Positions 54,865-64,000 of a stretch of 64,000 nt of DNA are shown piece by piece; position 1 is the stretch's first letter; every line of letters begins with the position of its first letter. The position numbers and the translations under genes are program-made. This stretch comes from Melieria omissa. Its lineage: Eukaryota; Arthropoda; Insecta; Diptera; Ulidiidae. The stretch lies in the NCBI GenBank assembly GCA_963971225.1, contig OZ020269.1, forward strand, positions 44,599,264-44,663,263. The letters are read 5' to 3'. The notes below the pieces were generated by a model, which was given only the letters and a program-made list of their open reading frames with translations, was not told the origin of the DNA and did not search any database.

Positions 54865-56169
54865 GTGCAGAATAGCGTACCCTCGTGAAAAAAATTAATA
54901 AGTATGCTTATACAAAGAACTTTCGCTCCTGAGTCTAACAAACTAAAAATTTTGCCTGGGAAACGCCTACAAAAGGCGTGGCACGGTGTCGAAGTTCAAA
55001 ACTTTTATCAAAATAACTCATTTAATTTTCAATCGATTTATATGATATGGGTATCAAACGAAAGATCTTTATTTTGGTGTACCACATTATATACTTTATA
55101 TGTACGAGTAAAAAATTATAAGCAACAACTTTTTTTTTAATATAAAATTTACAAAATCCGATTTTTTTTCTCGAAAAAAAAACCAAAATAAAGATATAAT
55201 AAATTTGTTACCATATATTCTCCACGGAATTCCCTTTACAATGAAATATAGAACATTTGAACTTTTTTTGTTTTTGTTTTTATATTTAAATTTATATTGA
55301 GTTAAAAGAATCTGCCTGCAAGGGGATTCTACGGTTTCCGTGGTGCCGCCATTTGATGATGTTTTTAGATAGATTGATCGAAAATGAAGAATAAAATTTT
55401 TCGATGTCTCGCTTCGTTTTCAAGATATCGAGGTTCAAAGTTTTTATATTTCCATATTGTGCACACCTGAGTGTTGCCTGATGTGGTGGTGACTCCCATG
55501 AGGGTTATTTTTCAAGCGCCCCGGCCGAAGGCCGGCCACACAAAAGGTATTTGAATGCAGAAATTCTTTGCTTAGGCGCGATATTTTCGAATCATAGGAA
55601 TTGAATATAAAAATACTGTACGCTCCTTACTGGACCTGATGCCGTAGTTAACTCCCATGAGGGTTATTTTTCAAGCGCCCCGGCCGAAGGCCGGCCACAC
55701 AAAAGGTACTTGAATGCAGAAATTCTTTGCTTAGGCGCGATATTTAATTAAAACACGCATTGAAAAAAAACAAAACTGTATGTTTTTATATTTCATTGAA
55801 AAGAGAATTCTACACGCTATAATATAGTGTACATTTTTTGTATCTTAATAACGAGATTTTTCGGGTTTTGTAAATTTTATAAAAAAAAAAATAATTGTTT
55901 GCTTATAATTTTTTATTCGTACATATAAAGTATATAATGTGGTACCAAAATGAAGGTATGAAAAAGACCTTTCGTTTGATACCCATATCGAATAAATCGA
56001 TTAAAAATTGACTGAGTTATTATGATAAAAGTTTTGAACTTTGACCCCGTGCCACGCCTTTCGTAGGCGTTTCCCAGGAGAAATTTTTAGTTTGTTATAT
56101 TCACAAAACCAAGCTCTATACAGCTAAATTTTTTTTTTGTTTTTTTCGCGAGGGTACGCTATTCTGCAC
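54865..56169. mobile_element. Long inverted-repeat element with internal direct repeats
   Basis: Ends GTGCAGAATAGCGTACCCTC (54865) and its complement (to 56169). The arms are about 280 bp, inverted and imperfect, each with an AACGCCTACAAAAGGCGTGG-like hairpin and ATATGGGTATCAAACGAAAG. The centre has a 159-bp direct repeat (55492 and 55651 starts) containing the palindromic GGCCGAAGGCCGGCC. TSD not resolved. Non-coding. Fragments of the family lie at 29530, 35035 and 56215. Confidence 0.75.
55492..55745. repeat. 159-bp direct repeat pair
   Basis: ACTCCCATGAGGGTTATTTT starts at 55492 and 55651. About 95 bp are nearly identical, including CGCCCCGGCCGAAGGCCGGC and GCTTAGGCGCGATATTT, separated by a unique 64 bp. 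Confidence 0.9.
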
Positions 56170-56879
56170 TTGTTCCATATCCTGTTCCATTATATAACTA
56201 CATACATAAAACTCAAGGGGGTCAAGTTCAAAGTTTTTATTAAAAAACTCAATTAGTCTCCACCTGATTTACACGATATGGGTAGCAAACGAAAGGTGTT
56301 TATCATACCTTTATATTAATATAAAACAATAGTAGATACATAGTCTGTACTAATAAAAAGTTTAAAGCGAAAAACAATTTGTTTTACAAATTTTTCAAGA
56401 ACGTATTTTTTTTCGAAAAAATTCATTATTAAGTTATAATAACAGCCCTATTCTGGCGAAAGTCTGACAATTGATGTTCTATTCAATTAGATTTTTGATC
56501 AGAATTTTTTGTTAGCCTATTCTTATGCAAATCTGACAAGCAGAAAGCTATAAAATTTCACCAAAGCGCACAGTGATTCGTTCCATAGACTAAATTCAAA
56601 AAAATTTATGGTCTCAGAATTTAACGATTTTGATGTCATTTGAAAGAAAAAACTCCAACTAAGAAAACCCCAAAAAATCTGTGCAAAAAATCAATTAGCG
56701 TCTGAGCAAAAGCGACTCAAAGTTGAAACTTTTTTTTCAAAAAAATTGAAACTCATGTTTTCTTTTTTTTAGTGTATTGAGTAAAAAAATTGTAAAAATA
56801 AATGGTTACCAATAAGTTGCTCAAAATTTTAATATAGAATAAGAAATGGCCATTTTCGTTTTAATAATAATAATAATAT
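56170..56879. other. Diverged repeat and unassigned sequence
   Basis: 56215-56420 resembles the arm of the preceding element (ATATGGGTAGCAAACGAAAG). The rest is AT-rich with no gene. Confidence 0.45.
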
Positions 56880-57163
56880 TAATTTACAGTACCAGATTAG
56901 CACTCAAGGTGAACGGTAGTCCCTTCTAATCGCTCCTCTATACTTTGTGTTCACGCGAGCCAAAACAAAAACAATTAAAACAATATCAAATATAACTATC
57001 CGTTATACAGCACACAACAAAAAAGATAATAATAAAATTGCAAATACACCAACACATCAGCGGTTAAAACAACAACATAACATAAATATAAGCACAAAAG
57101 GAAAAGAAAACTAGCAACACAATATATTGTTCGGTCAAATAAAGAACGTTACCCACATACAAA

Positions 57164-57940
57164 ATGAGTAGTGATCCACCTGACAAAAATAATAAAACAA
57201 ATAAACCGGAATTAAAATGGGACAAAACAATACGACCAATATTTACGACTCCGGGTTCAAAATATCTTTATATCTCCAGAACCAACTCTCCTTATACCCT
57301 CACCAATGTTTCACCTTTTCTACTTAAAAAAGCCATCGACGGCACATGTGAAGGCGAAGTAGAAGAATGTAAAAAATTACGTAATGGCAATGTCCTTATT
57401 AAAACAAAAAACCATATGCAAGCAAATAAACTATTGATATTAACAGCACTTACAAACAATATAACAATATAAATAACGGAACACAAGACACTAAATTACT
57501 CTAAAGGTGGAATATACTGCGATGGCTTGCGTGGTTTACAAGAAAGTGAAATTCTTACTCAACTAAAAACCCAAAACGTACACCAAGTGTCAAAAACTCT
57601 CAAAAAAGTAAACAATGAACTTATAGAAACAGGATTAATTATACTAACTTTTGCATCAATTGATTTACCTACTGAAATTAAAATAGCCTACGAAAAAGTA
57701 AACATACGACCTTACATTCCGCGACCTCTACGTTGTAATAGCTGCTTTCGATATGGTCACTTATCCAAATTTTGCAAAAATAACAAAACCAGTGCTATTT
57801 GCGCTAATGATTTCCATTTGAACATTGATCTCAAAGAACAATGCAAAAACAAAGAAACGTGTATTAATTGCTTAGACCATAAAATTCTACCAAACGATCA
57901 CACAGCGTTCGCTAAAATATGCCCGATTTTCGTTAAATAG
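57164..57940 (+). pseudogene. LINE ORF1 (gag-like, zinc knuckles)
   Basis: Starts at ATG 57164 (MSSDPPDKNNKTNKPELKWD). A stop at 57470-57472 interrupts; the frame continues to 57940. The second half has zinc-knuckle Cys/His clusters CNSCFRYGHLSKFC and CINCLDHKILPNDHTAFAKIC, as in I and Jockey ORF1 proteins, which coat the RNA. Downstream coding (KPAAEYNNKPLREAPAQPSQ) runs to the MITE at 58134 and resumes after 58916 (YIDMITDSESDNELLLSTSK, stop near 59107). Confidence 0.82.
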
Positions 57941-58133
57941 CAAGAGTTACAAGCAATAAAAGTAACATTTAAAGTCGACAACAAATCCGCCTACAAAATC
58001 TATAAAGAACGCCACCAACACGACACCCCCACCTATTCATCTATCACCATAAACAAACCAGCAGCTGAGTACAACAACAAACCATTAAGAGAAGCTCCAG
58101 CACAACCAAGCCAACATTGCTCTACCACCCTAA

Positions 58134-58913
58134 AGATCAAGCTCCATGAAGTGCGTTTCATCCGTTCGGGGTTTGTTGCGTTATTGCGTTTGTTGCGTTA
58201 TTCGCGTTGCAAATGGTCAAACTCCATAAAGTGCGTTTCATGCGTCAGCTTCTTCTTCTTCCGTCAGTTGATGCTAGTTTTTAATTGGCAAACTGCTGAT
58301 TGATTTCGTTGTGAATTGTGAAAAACAACGAAATGAAATTGCTATACGACGTTATAGACTTCATAGAATTTACTGATTTCATTTGAAACACATTAAATGC
58401 ATATCGAACATTGCAAAAAATAAAAAAAAGATTAAGTTGAATTCAATTTGTAGAAATTTTTTTCACAGGGATGAGCAAAATTCGATCGACAACGAATAAG
58501 CTATCGAATTTCCAATACAGCGAAGACTAAGTTTCGTCTGTCAAAGAATTATGCTAATTTTTAGGAATTTCTCCACATTCTATTTTAAAATATTGAATTT
58601 AAAATGTTTCTTAAATGTATTTAATAGCTTTCGTGTAAAATAAATGCATTCGACTTTTGCGATAACACAAGTTTGTTATCGGCATTACCATTTAACCACA
58701 TAATTTATGACATCTTTAGGAGCTCTGTCAGCTGTTTGACGGCGTTAACGCAACAAACGCAAGAGAAAGTTGAAAATAGTTCAACTTTTGGTGCGTTTGT
58801 TGCGTAGTCATGGAGTTTGCTTCATACAAATACACTGATTCAACTTTTTTTTGCAACGCGAGAAACGCAAAAAGCAACGAAACGGATGAAACGCACTTCA
58901 TGGAGTTTGACCT
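58134..58913. mobile_element. Harbinger-type MITE in LINE ORF1
   Basis: A 780-bp element with TIRs of about 35 bp (AGATCAAGCTCCATGAAGTG / complement of AGGTCAAACTCCATGAAGTG), and TAA at 58131-58133 and 58914-58916. The TIR sequence is repeated inside the left end (about 58208). A TWA TSD fits PIF/Harbinger. Non-coding. Confidence 0.85.
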
Positions 58914-59546
58914 TAACAACAACGAACCACCCGCTCACCAGCTATATCGACATGATAACCGACTCGGAATCAGACAATGAGCTTCTCCTATCAACCTCTA
59001 AACCTAAGCTAAAACGCCTGCAGATACCAAACTTAAAATCTACCCAAAAAACACGCCTAAACGACTTATTCAACAGCTCACAAATAAAACAAAGAACAGC
59101 AAAATGAATGTAAAACAAACTAAAAACAATGATCTTGCACTATGATCACGATATTAATATGACCTAAATTTCCTCACCTCCTAACTTCTTACAGTTTATA
59201 TATAGATATGCTTACTTAAATTTACTTATAGATCTATTTATACTTACTTTCTAATTGCTAATTCTATGAAGTTTAAAGTTATCCAATGGAATATTAGAGG
59301 TTATGTAAATAATTAGAACCAGCTCCTTATGCTAATAAAAGAATTTAAACCCAAAGTAATTTCTTTGCAAGAAACCCACATAAAACAGAATTTTCCCGTT
59401 CCTATTGCAATCAATTTTTCCATCTACTCCCAAAACTCTACTAATGCATATGGCGGTGTCACCATCTTTGTACATAATTCAATAGAACACAAAAAAAATA
59501 CTTTAAATAACGACTTCGACGCAATCGGCATATAAATACAATCAAA

Positions 59547-60060
59547 AGCGGCCTTTAGACGGTCGCACATGTCCGCAATCATGTGCGGCGCGACGAGAAG
59601 AATGACCGTGTAAACGCAAGAAATTCGTGTCGTCGGACATGTGCGACGGTTTTCAAAATTTTTTGATTCCTCTGTCGGCGCGACGCACATGTGCGACCGT
59701 GTAAACGGCTGTGTGACACACATAGTGCATTTTTTCATTCGATCGGTGGACAGCGAGCAGTGAGGATGGTGTCGCAAAAAAATGAAATATTATGGAAGGA
59801 GTTCTTTGAGGTGTATAGACACAATCCCGAACTGTGAAAAGTAAAAGGTGAAGAATATAAAAATAAAAATTAAAAGAAACGCAGCATAGAGGTGCTTTTA
59901 TGCAAATTTAAAGAGATTGATGCGAAAGCGCATACCATGTTGCTTCGTTGGCAGCAGCGAGACAACTGAAGTGTGCGCACATGTTTGACCGTGTAAACGC
60001 TCATCGCACATATCCCCCATCGCACATGATTGCAAACATGTGCGACCGTCTAAAGGCCGC
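59547..60060 (+). mobile_element. PIF/Harbinger deletion derivative with MADF remnant
   Basis: A 514-bp element with 25-bp TIRs (GCGGCCTTTAGACGGTCGCA...). CACATGTGCGACCGT-type motifs recur at both ends in several orientations. The interior keeps a broken MADF-domain frame. The right flank begins TAA; the left flank AAA suggests a mutated TWA duplication. Confidence 0.8.
59766..59969 (+). pseudogene. MADF-domain protein remnant
   Basis: MVSQKNEILWKEFFEVYRHN PEL, stop, KVKGEEYKNKN, stop, KKRSIEVLLCKFKEIDAKAH. The W..F...Y...P.LW..K...YKN pattern is that of MADF DNA-binding domains, which accompany the transposase in PIF/Harbinger elements. Two in-frame stops. Confidence 0.72.
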
Positions 60061-60758
60061 TAAAGAAAAAGTTCTTACTGATTTCAGCATACATCCCACC
60101 AACAAACACTTTAATACGAATAATTTACAAAACGTTTTAGGCAACTTCACCCCACCCACCTTAATCACTGGTGATTTTAACAGTAGATATACCAACTGGG
60201 GATCAACCTACAATAATAGTAGAGGCAACACACTCGCTAACTTTATTACCCAGTCAAATTTCATCATCCTCAACGACAGCTCACCCTCTCACTTTAGTAC
60301 ACGCTATATATTGACTAACATTGACCTCACATTTTGCACACCCGACATAGCTATTGATTCGCACTGGAATATTTTAGATGACCTATGTGGAAGTGACCAC
60401 TTCCCCATAATTATATCATTATTTCACTCCCAAGCTCCAAACACCGAAATAATAAAACCGCACTTCATAATCAAAGCAGCAAACTGGCCGCTCTTTGAAG
60501 CAAACTACCTTAACCCTCATCGGTCCCTCGAGAAATACATCTAATCGGTCCCATTGTATGCGCGCGCATACACATATATTTTTAATTGTAAAAAAGCTGA
60601 AAAAAATTAACAACCATTTATGTTTTGTAATTTTTTATGTTTATTATATTGTTTACTATCATATTAATACATTTGAACTTCATAAAGGTAGATTTAGAAT
60701 GAAATTAAAATTAGAATATTACATATATTAGAAAAAAAAATTGAATTTTTAACTTTTG

Positions 60759-62054
60759 TCAATTATTTGTACATTTTTCGCATAAATTGAAATTATGTTC
60801 AGCACAAATGAAATTTATACACTTTTCACAGCGTGTGGCAAAAAGATTTTTGATATTTTTATATGTGCAGATGTAGCATCGGCCTCGTTTTGATGTACTT
60901 GGTAAATGTAAATGGCGAATCCCCCGAATTCTTTGAATAACACTGGAAGCATCATTACTTTGAGGTTGATTTTTACGTTTAGTGATCTGTTTTTCAACGA
61001 GATTCAATCCAAGCTGCTCGATGAAAAGGCGACGGACGAATATTATGGTTCGTCTCGAATTTTTCCAATTCGGGAACAATGCAATGAACGTCACGAATGC
61101 ATTCAACGCACTTACATCAAGCATGTTACAAAATACTGCCATTGGCCACCGATTGACTTTTCATTTGCATGTGTACGTAGCCACCATTTGATCCATAGTA
61201 TCAACTCCACTCTTGGTTTTGTTGTAGTCTTCAATGATGTTAGGTTTCTTCTGTTCACTATTCTCATTTATGCTGACAACATTGTGGTATGTACTGAGCA
61301 ATGTCACAAATCGGTACCGGCGAGGAACATATGACAACATAACTGCTTGCAATTTATGTTCATATACAACTTCTGTATGATAAATTGGCTTTTGACGCAT
61401 GTCGAGTAGAAATGAAGGAATTTCAGTCCTATTTTTCCTTATTGTTCCCAAAATAGTCATGCGATTCTTATGAAAATCTTCTGCCAATTCATACGAAGTG
61501 AAAAAGTTGTCACACGTTACATTTCTGTCAGAAAGTCCTTCCACAAAATCCAAAACAACACGCCGTCCGAGATTGCGTTCAGGAGTGGCATTACGATTCC
61601 GACCAACATAAATTTGTGTGTTGTATGCATACCAGCTTTTTGAGTCGCATAGCACCCAAATTTTGATGCCATATTTCGCCGGCTTGGATGGAATACACTG
61701 ACGAAACGGACATCGCCCACGATACGGAACTAACTGTTCATCTACGGTAATGTTTTTTCCTGGTGTGTATACAGCTTTCGAATTATGATTCCATTCATCG
61801 TATACATTTCGAATCGGTGCCAATTTGTCACGAACAGAAGTACTTGTAGATGCAGTGTTGGCCATACGTTGTTCGCGGTCATCAAATCGAATGCAACCAT
61901 GGACACGCTTGAACATTTTCAAAGACATTGTTGCTCTAAATATTGCCCGACCACTTTCTTCATTCCACAGTTTAGTGACACATTCACCGTATGACCGATA
62001 CACACCAGAAAGCAGCAACAATCCAAAGTATGCGTGCAGCAGGGGCGTAGCCAA
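60759..62054 (-). pseudogene. piggyBac transposase (DDE_Tnp_1_7), N-terminus lost
   Basis: The minus-strand frame from 62040 runs AYFGLLLLSGVYRSYGECVT, then TVDEQLVPYRGRCPF (first catalytic D), KYGIKIWVLCDSKSWYAYNT, VTCDNFFTSYELAEDF (second D) and NKTKSGVDTMDQM (third D region). A break at about 61161 is followed by the C-terminal frame 61142-60759, ending in a Cys/His-rich domain (GRCYICTYKN ... RCEKCINFICAEHNFNLCEK). All three catalytic Asp are kept. About 130-150 N-terminal residues are missing beyond 62040, where unrelated sequence begins. Confidence 0.9.
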
Positions 62055-62219
62055 GGGAGGGGTTTTGGGTGTCAGAACCCCCCCATGGCTTATAATTTGT
62101 CAACATTTTCAATCACTAAGCATCAAATGTACGTTCCCACATTAGCAAAAAGGTCTTTTATCTTCAAACATTTAAAAAATAATAACAAAAAATTGTTTGG
62201 CCAAAACTAATTTGATTTT
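62040..62219. other. Inserted or junction sequence after piggyBac N-terminal break
   Basis: Begins CAGCAGGGGCGTAGCCAAGGG, similar in style to hAT-like tips elsewhere in the window, followed by G/C runs (62050-62090). No partner end found. Confidence 0.4.
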
Positions 62220-63190
62220 TTAATAGTCCCGTTTAGGCTCAATACAGCGAAATGCATGATCTACAAACTTGTATAAAGAGTAGTTTACTTCGTCGACCGG
62301 AAAGCCCTTCAGAATGTCGATACAAGCCTTTCGAATGGTTTCTACGTTCTCAAAACGCTTCTTTCATTGGCAAATGCTTTTTTTGAAAAAGTGAAAGTCG
62401 CACGGTGCCGCATCAGGTGAAGACACGAGGAGTGGTTGATGGTTAAAATTCGACTTTTAGTAAACAAAAACAGTCAAAACAACAGTCAATGAGATGGCAT
62501 TCATCGATAGCCAAATGTTCAGTTAAAATGCGATAAATTTATGCTATTGAGATGCTTAACCTTCGCCTTACCAAAGATTTTTGTATACGTCGTTTATCAA
62601 TCTCGTTCACCTGGATGACTCCAGGCGCTTCCGCCGCTATTTTGAGTAAAACTCAAAAACAATAAAGATAGTATTTTTTTCATACCTCAGTATTTAGTAT
62701 CTTGCTCTGGCGATAGTTCGTTTTCCGAAACAAGGCCTAATTTAATGATTTATTTTGCAACTTTGAAAAATATTTGCAATTTTCTATCCAGAGGTTTTAT
62801 TGGACGCATTATGAGGAACGCAAAAAAATATTTGTTCATGTTATTGAAAAATACCTTCAAATTTGTGCAGTTATTCGAAATCAAGGCTAAATACTCCGGC
62901 AGATATTAAACATGAATATTAAAAAGATCACCCAGGTGGGTATAAGTAAAGCGAAAGTTAAGTCCAATTTCAAGAATTTATGAAGATTTCGGCTAATCTT
63001 TTATGAACTTCCACCCAGTTTTGATGGAAACTACGGTGATCGCAGATGTCAGTTGGCTAACACGTTGGCCATCTCTAATGTCCCGATAATCGATTTTAAG
63101 CGTTTACCACTTATGAACTCCACCACGGTATAAACAATCATTACCATAAACTTGATTCATCAATTTAAATGTTTCGGTTGAAGTTTAAAC
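62220..63190 (-). pseudogene. mariner-like transposase, degenerate
   Basis: The minus strand from 63190 reads LMNQVYGNDCLYRGGVHKW and RDIRDGQRVSQL (N-terminal DNA-binding part), later YRILTEHLAID (about 62520), then SSPDAAPCDFHFFKK (third catalytic D region, about 62400) and KRFENVETIRKACIDILKGF PVDEVNYSLYKFVDHAFRCI to a stop near 62225. Many stops and shifts. Confidence 0.75.
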
Positions 63191-63224
63191 ATTTTTAAAA
63201 CAAAAGTTAAAAGTTTAAACACGA

Positions 63225-63745
63225 TCCAACATGTGCGATGAGGCTGTAACGGTAAATTCTTCTCTTGCGTTCACACGGTCACACTTTTGCTACAACATCA
63301 TTCGTGCACAAGATTTCAAAGAAACATGACCACAAAATTTCTCGCAGCAATCATTGTATACGAACTTTTGGAGGATGAAGAGGAAGAGATTACAAGAAAA
63401 AAAAGGATATGGACAAAGGAATGGTTAAAAAGGATTCCAAAACAATCGCACGCAACTTTATTGCAGGAGCTGAAGTTGACTGCAATACCAGATTACAGGA
63501 ATTTTGTAAGAATGGATGCTGCAGTGTACGAGAAATTATTGGCGATGGTAAAGCCCTATATCGAATGCACTAGGTGCGACGAACAAGCGTTTACATTGGT
63601 TGGATGGTTGGACAAGCACGCAGAAAAATCAAACATTTTTGAAAACCATCCAACATGACGGTCAAGCGGTTGTTTCTTGCGTTCACACGGTCCAACATTG
63701 TTGCAACCGCACTTGTTCGTCGCACATGTTGGACCGTGTAAACCC
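63225..63745 (+). mobile_element. PIF/Harbinger deletion derivative with transposase N-terminus
   Basis: Both sides carry CACATGTTGGACCGTGTAAA / CGTTCACACGGTC-type motifs shared with the element at 59547-60060. The interior holds a 111-codon Harbinger transposase fragment. Exact ends and TSD are unclear. Confidence 0.6.
63326..63658 (+). pseudogene. PIF/Harbinger transposase (HARBI1-like) N-terminal fragment
   Basis: Reads MTTKFLAAIIVYELLEDEEE, then IWTKEWLKRIPKQSHATLLQ, ELKLTAIPDYRNFVRMDAAV and YEKLLAMVKPYIE. This W...WL..R...G....L..EL...D...F.NF.RM pattern is the start of Harbinger nucleases. It breaks off before the catalytic core. Confidence 0.8.
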
Positions 63746-64000
63746 CCCCATTCGTAACTATAACTGCACAGGCAAATACAGTAAGGGTACAAATTCAAAA
63801 ACGGTTTTTTTTTGCTGTTCAGGCAAAATTATTCTACTTTGCAAAATAGGTCATTCCGCTGAACCGTTTTTATTTTATTCAAGGTTAAAGATCAAAATTG
63901 TATGCGTGCGCATACAGGGGACCGATGAGGGTTAAAAATAACATTAATCGTCCCATTTCCTCAAACATTAACCAGGAAGCTGGAAATATAAAAAAAAATA

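Larger units (their letters stand above)
59265..60509 (+). pseudogene. LINE ORF2 endonuclease, interrupted
   Basis: Starts MKFKVIQWNIRGYVNN at 59265, with a stop at about 59313, then LLIKEFKPKVISLQETHIKQ and YGGVTIFVHNS to 59546. After the inserted element it resumes at 60063: FTPPTLITGDFNSRYTNWGS, then LTFCTPDIAIDSHW and GSDHFPIIISL. The N, E, GDFN and SDH residues of the APE-type endonuclease are all visible. Broken by the piggyBac at 60510. Confidence 0.85.
60514..63931 (-). mobile_element. piggyBac-type element, second family, with nested debris
   Basis: TTAA at 60510-60513 and 63932-63935; ends CCCTCATCGGTCCCTCGAG / complement of CCCTCATCGGTCCCCTG; subterminal GTATGCGCGCGCATAC (60554-60569) and its counterpart at about 63901. 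It contains a nearly complete transposase C-terminal two thirds, a mariner remnant and a Harbinger fragment. Inserted in LINE ORF2. Confidence 0.88.
56880..64000 (+). mobile_element. I/Jockey-type LINE, split by three insertions and cut by the window end
   Basis: 5' region, ORF1 (gag-like) and ORF2 (endonuclease) are in order on the plus strand. Insertions are a Harbinger-type MITE (58134-58913), a second Harbinger-type element (59547-60060) and a piggyBac (60514-63931). After the last, the sequence resumes for 65 bases with INQEAGNIK, a typical endonuclease-RT linker. The true 5' end is not fixed. Confidence 0.8.

Noticed and set aside
60912..61334. Plus-strand 140-codon frame
   Set aside because: Antisense shadow of the piggyBac transposase.

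Overview
This window is repeat-rich nuclear DNA from an insect, most likely a higher (brachyceran/cyclorrhaphan) fly. The evidence is a terminal coding exon resembling sxc/Ogt (O-GlcNAc transferase) at 34652-34919 (-), an insect-order mitochondrial insertion (rrnL, trnL1, nad1, trnS2, cob, nad6, trnT, nad4L), and the spectrum of transposons: P-like THAP, Tc1/mariner/maT, piggyBac, PIF/Harbinger, hAT, Helitron, a Sola-like element, LINEs of three kinds and tRNA-derived SINEs. Apart from the sxc-like exon and one doubtful exon at 112-270, nothing looks like an expressed host gene. Most long reading frames belong to decayed transposons.

Layout. 1-541: possible host exon plus flank. 550-5960: P-like element copy 1 (31-bp TIRs, 8-bp TSD), carrying seven 126-bp subterminal repeats and interrupted by a 968-bp TA-flanked element (E1). 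6121-7360: Harbinger-type MITE holding a solo LTR. 7509-11528: P-like copy 2 in inverted orientation, interrupted by a SINE. 11751-18168: a Tc1-like element (D) that contains a Harbinger-type MITE (itself split by a long-TIR Tc1 element) and a Helitron. 18418-18912: TTAA MITE.

20085-29336: one mitochondrial insertion (NUMT), colinear with insect mtDNA but broken by at least seven later insertions (E2, a TTAA MITE, a LINE with its own MITE, two SINEs, a composite insertion and a hAT element). 29731-31651: inverted-repeat element holding a LINE fragment. 31652-33492: RTE LINE with an inverted 5' part. 33998-34334: SINE. 34652-34919: sxc-like exon. 35218-37100: Helitron remnant split by a second D-type Tc1 element. 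37661-38964: maT (DD37D) element.

39046-47317: a 4136-bp tandem duplication, nearly identical between copies, that duplicates the left half of a Sola-like transposon. Only the second copy continues to the right terminus at 50484, and it is interrupted near the end of its reading frame by an 8-bp-TSD transposon of unrecognised family (47512-49872). 50804-52018: third member of the TA-flanked architecture (E3). 52292-54017: internally deleted piggyBac. 54865-56169: long inverted-repeat element. About 56880-64000: an I/Jockey-type LINE interrupted by two Harbinger-type elements and a second piggyBac, which itself carries mariner and Harbinger debris.

The most unusual signal is a set of three TA-flanked elements, E1 (4303-5270), E2 (20211-21185) and E3 (50804-52018). 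Their sequences are largely unrelated, but each carries a 16-18-bp motif of its own in the same plan: two direct copies at the left tip, two more about 365-400 bp in, one inverted copy about 200 bp from the right end and one inverted copy at the right tip. Several insertion sites can be read against an uninterrupted relative in the same window, which fixes TSDs and relative ages directly.
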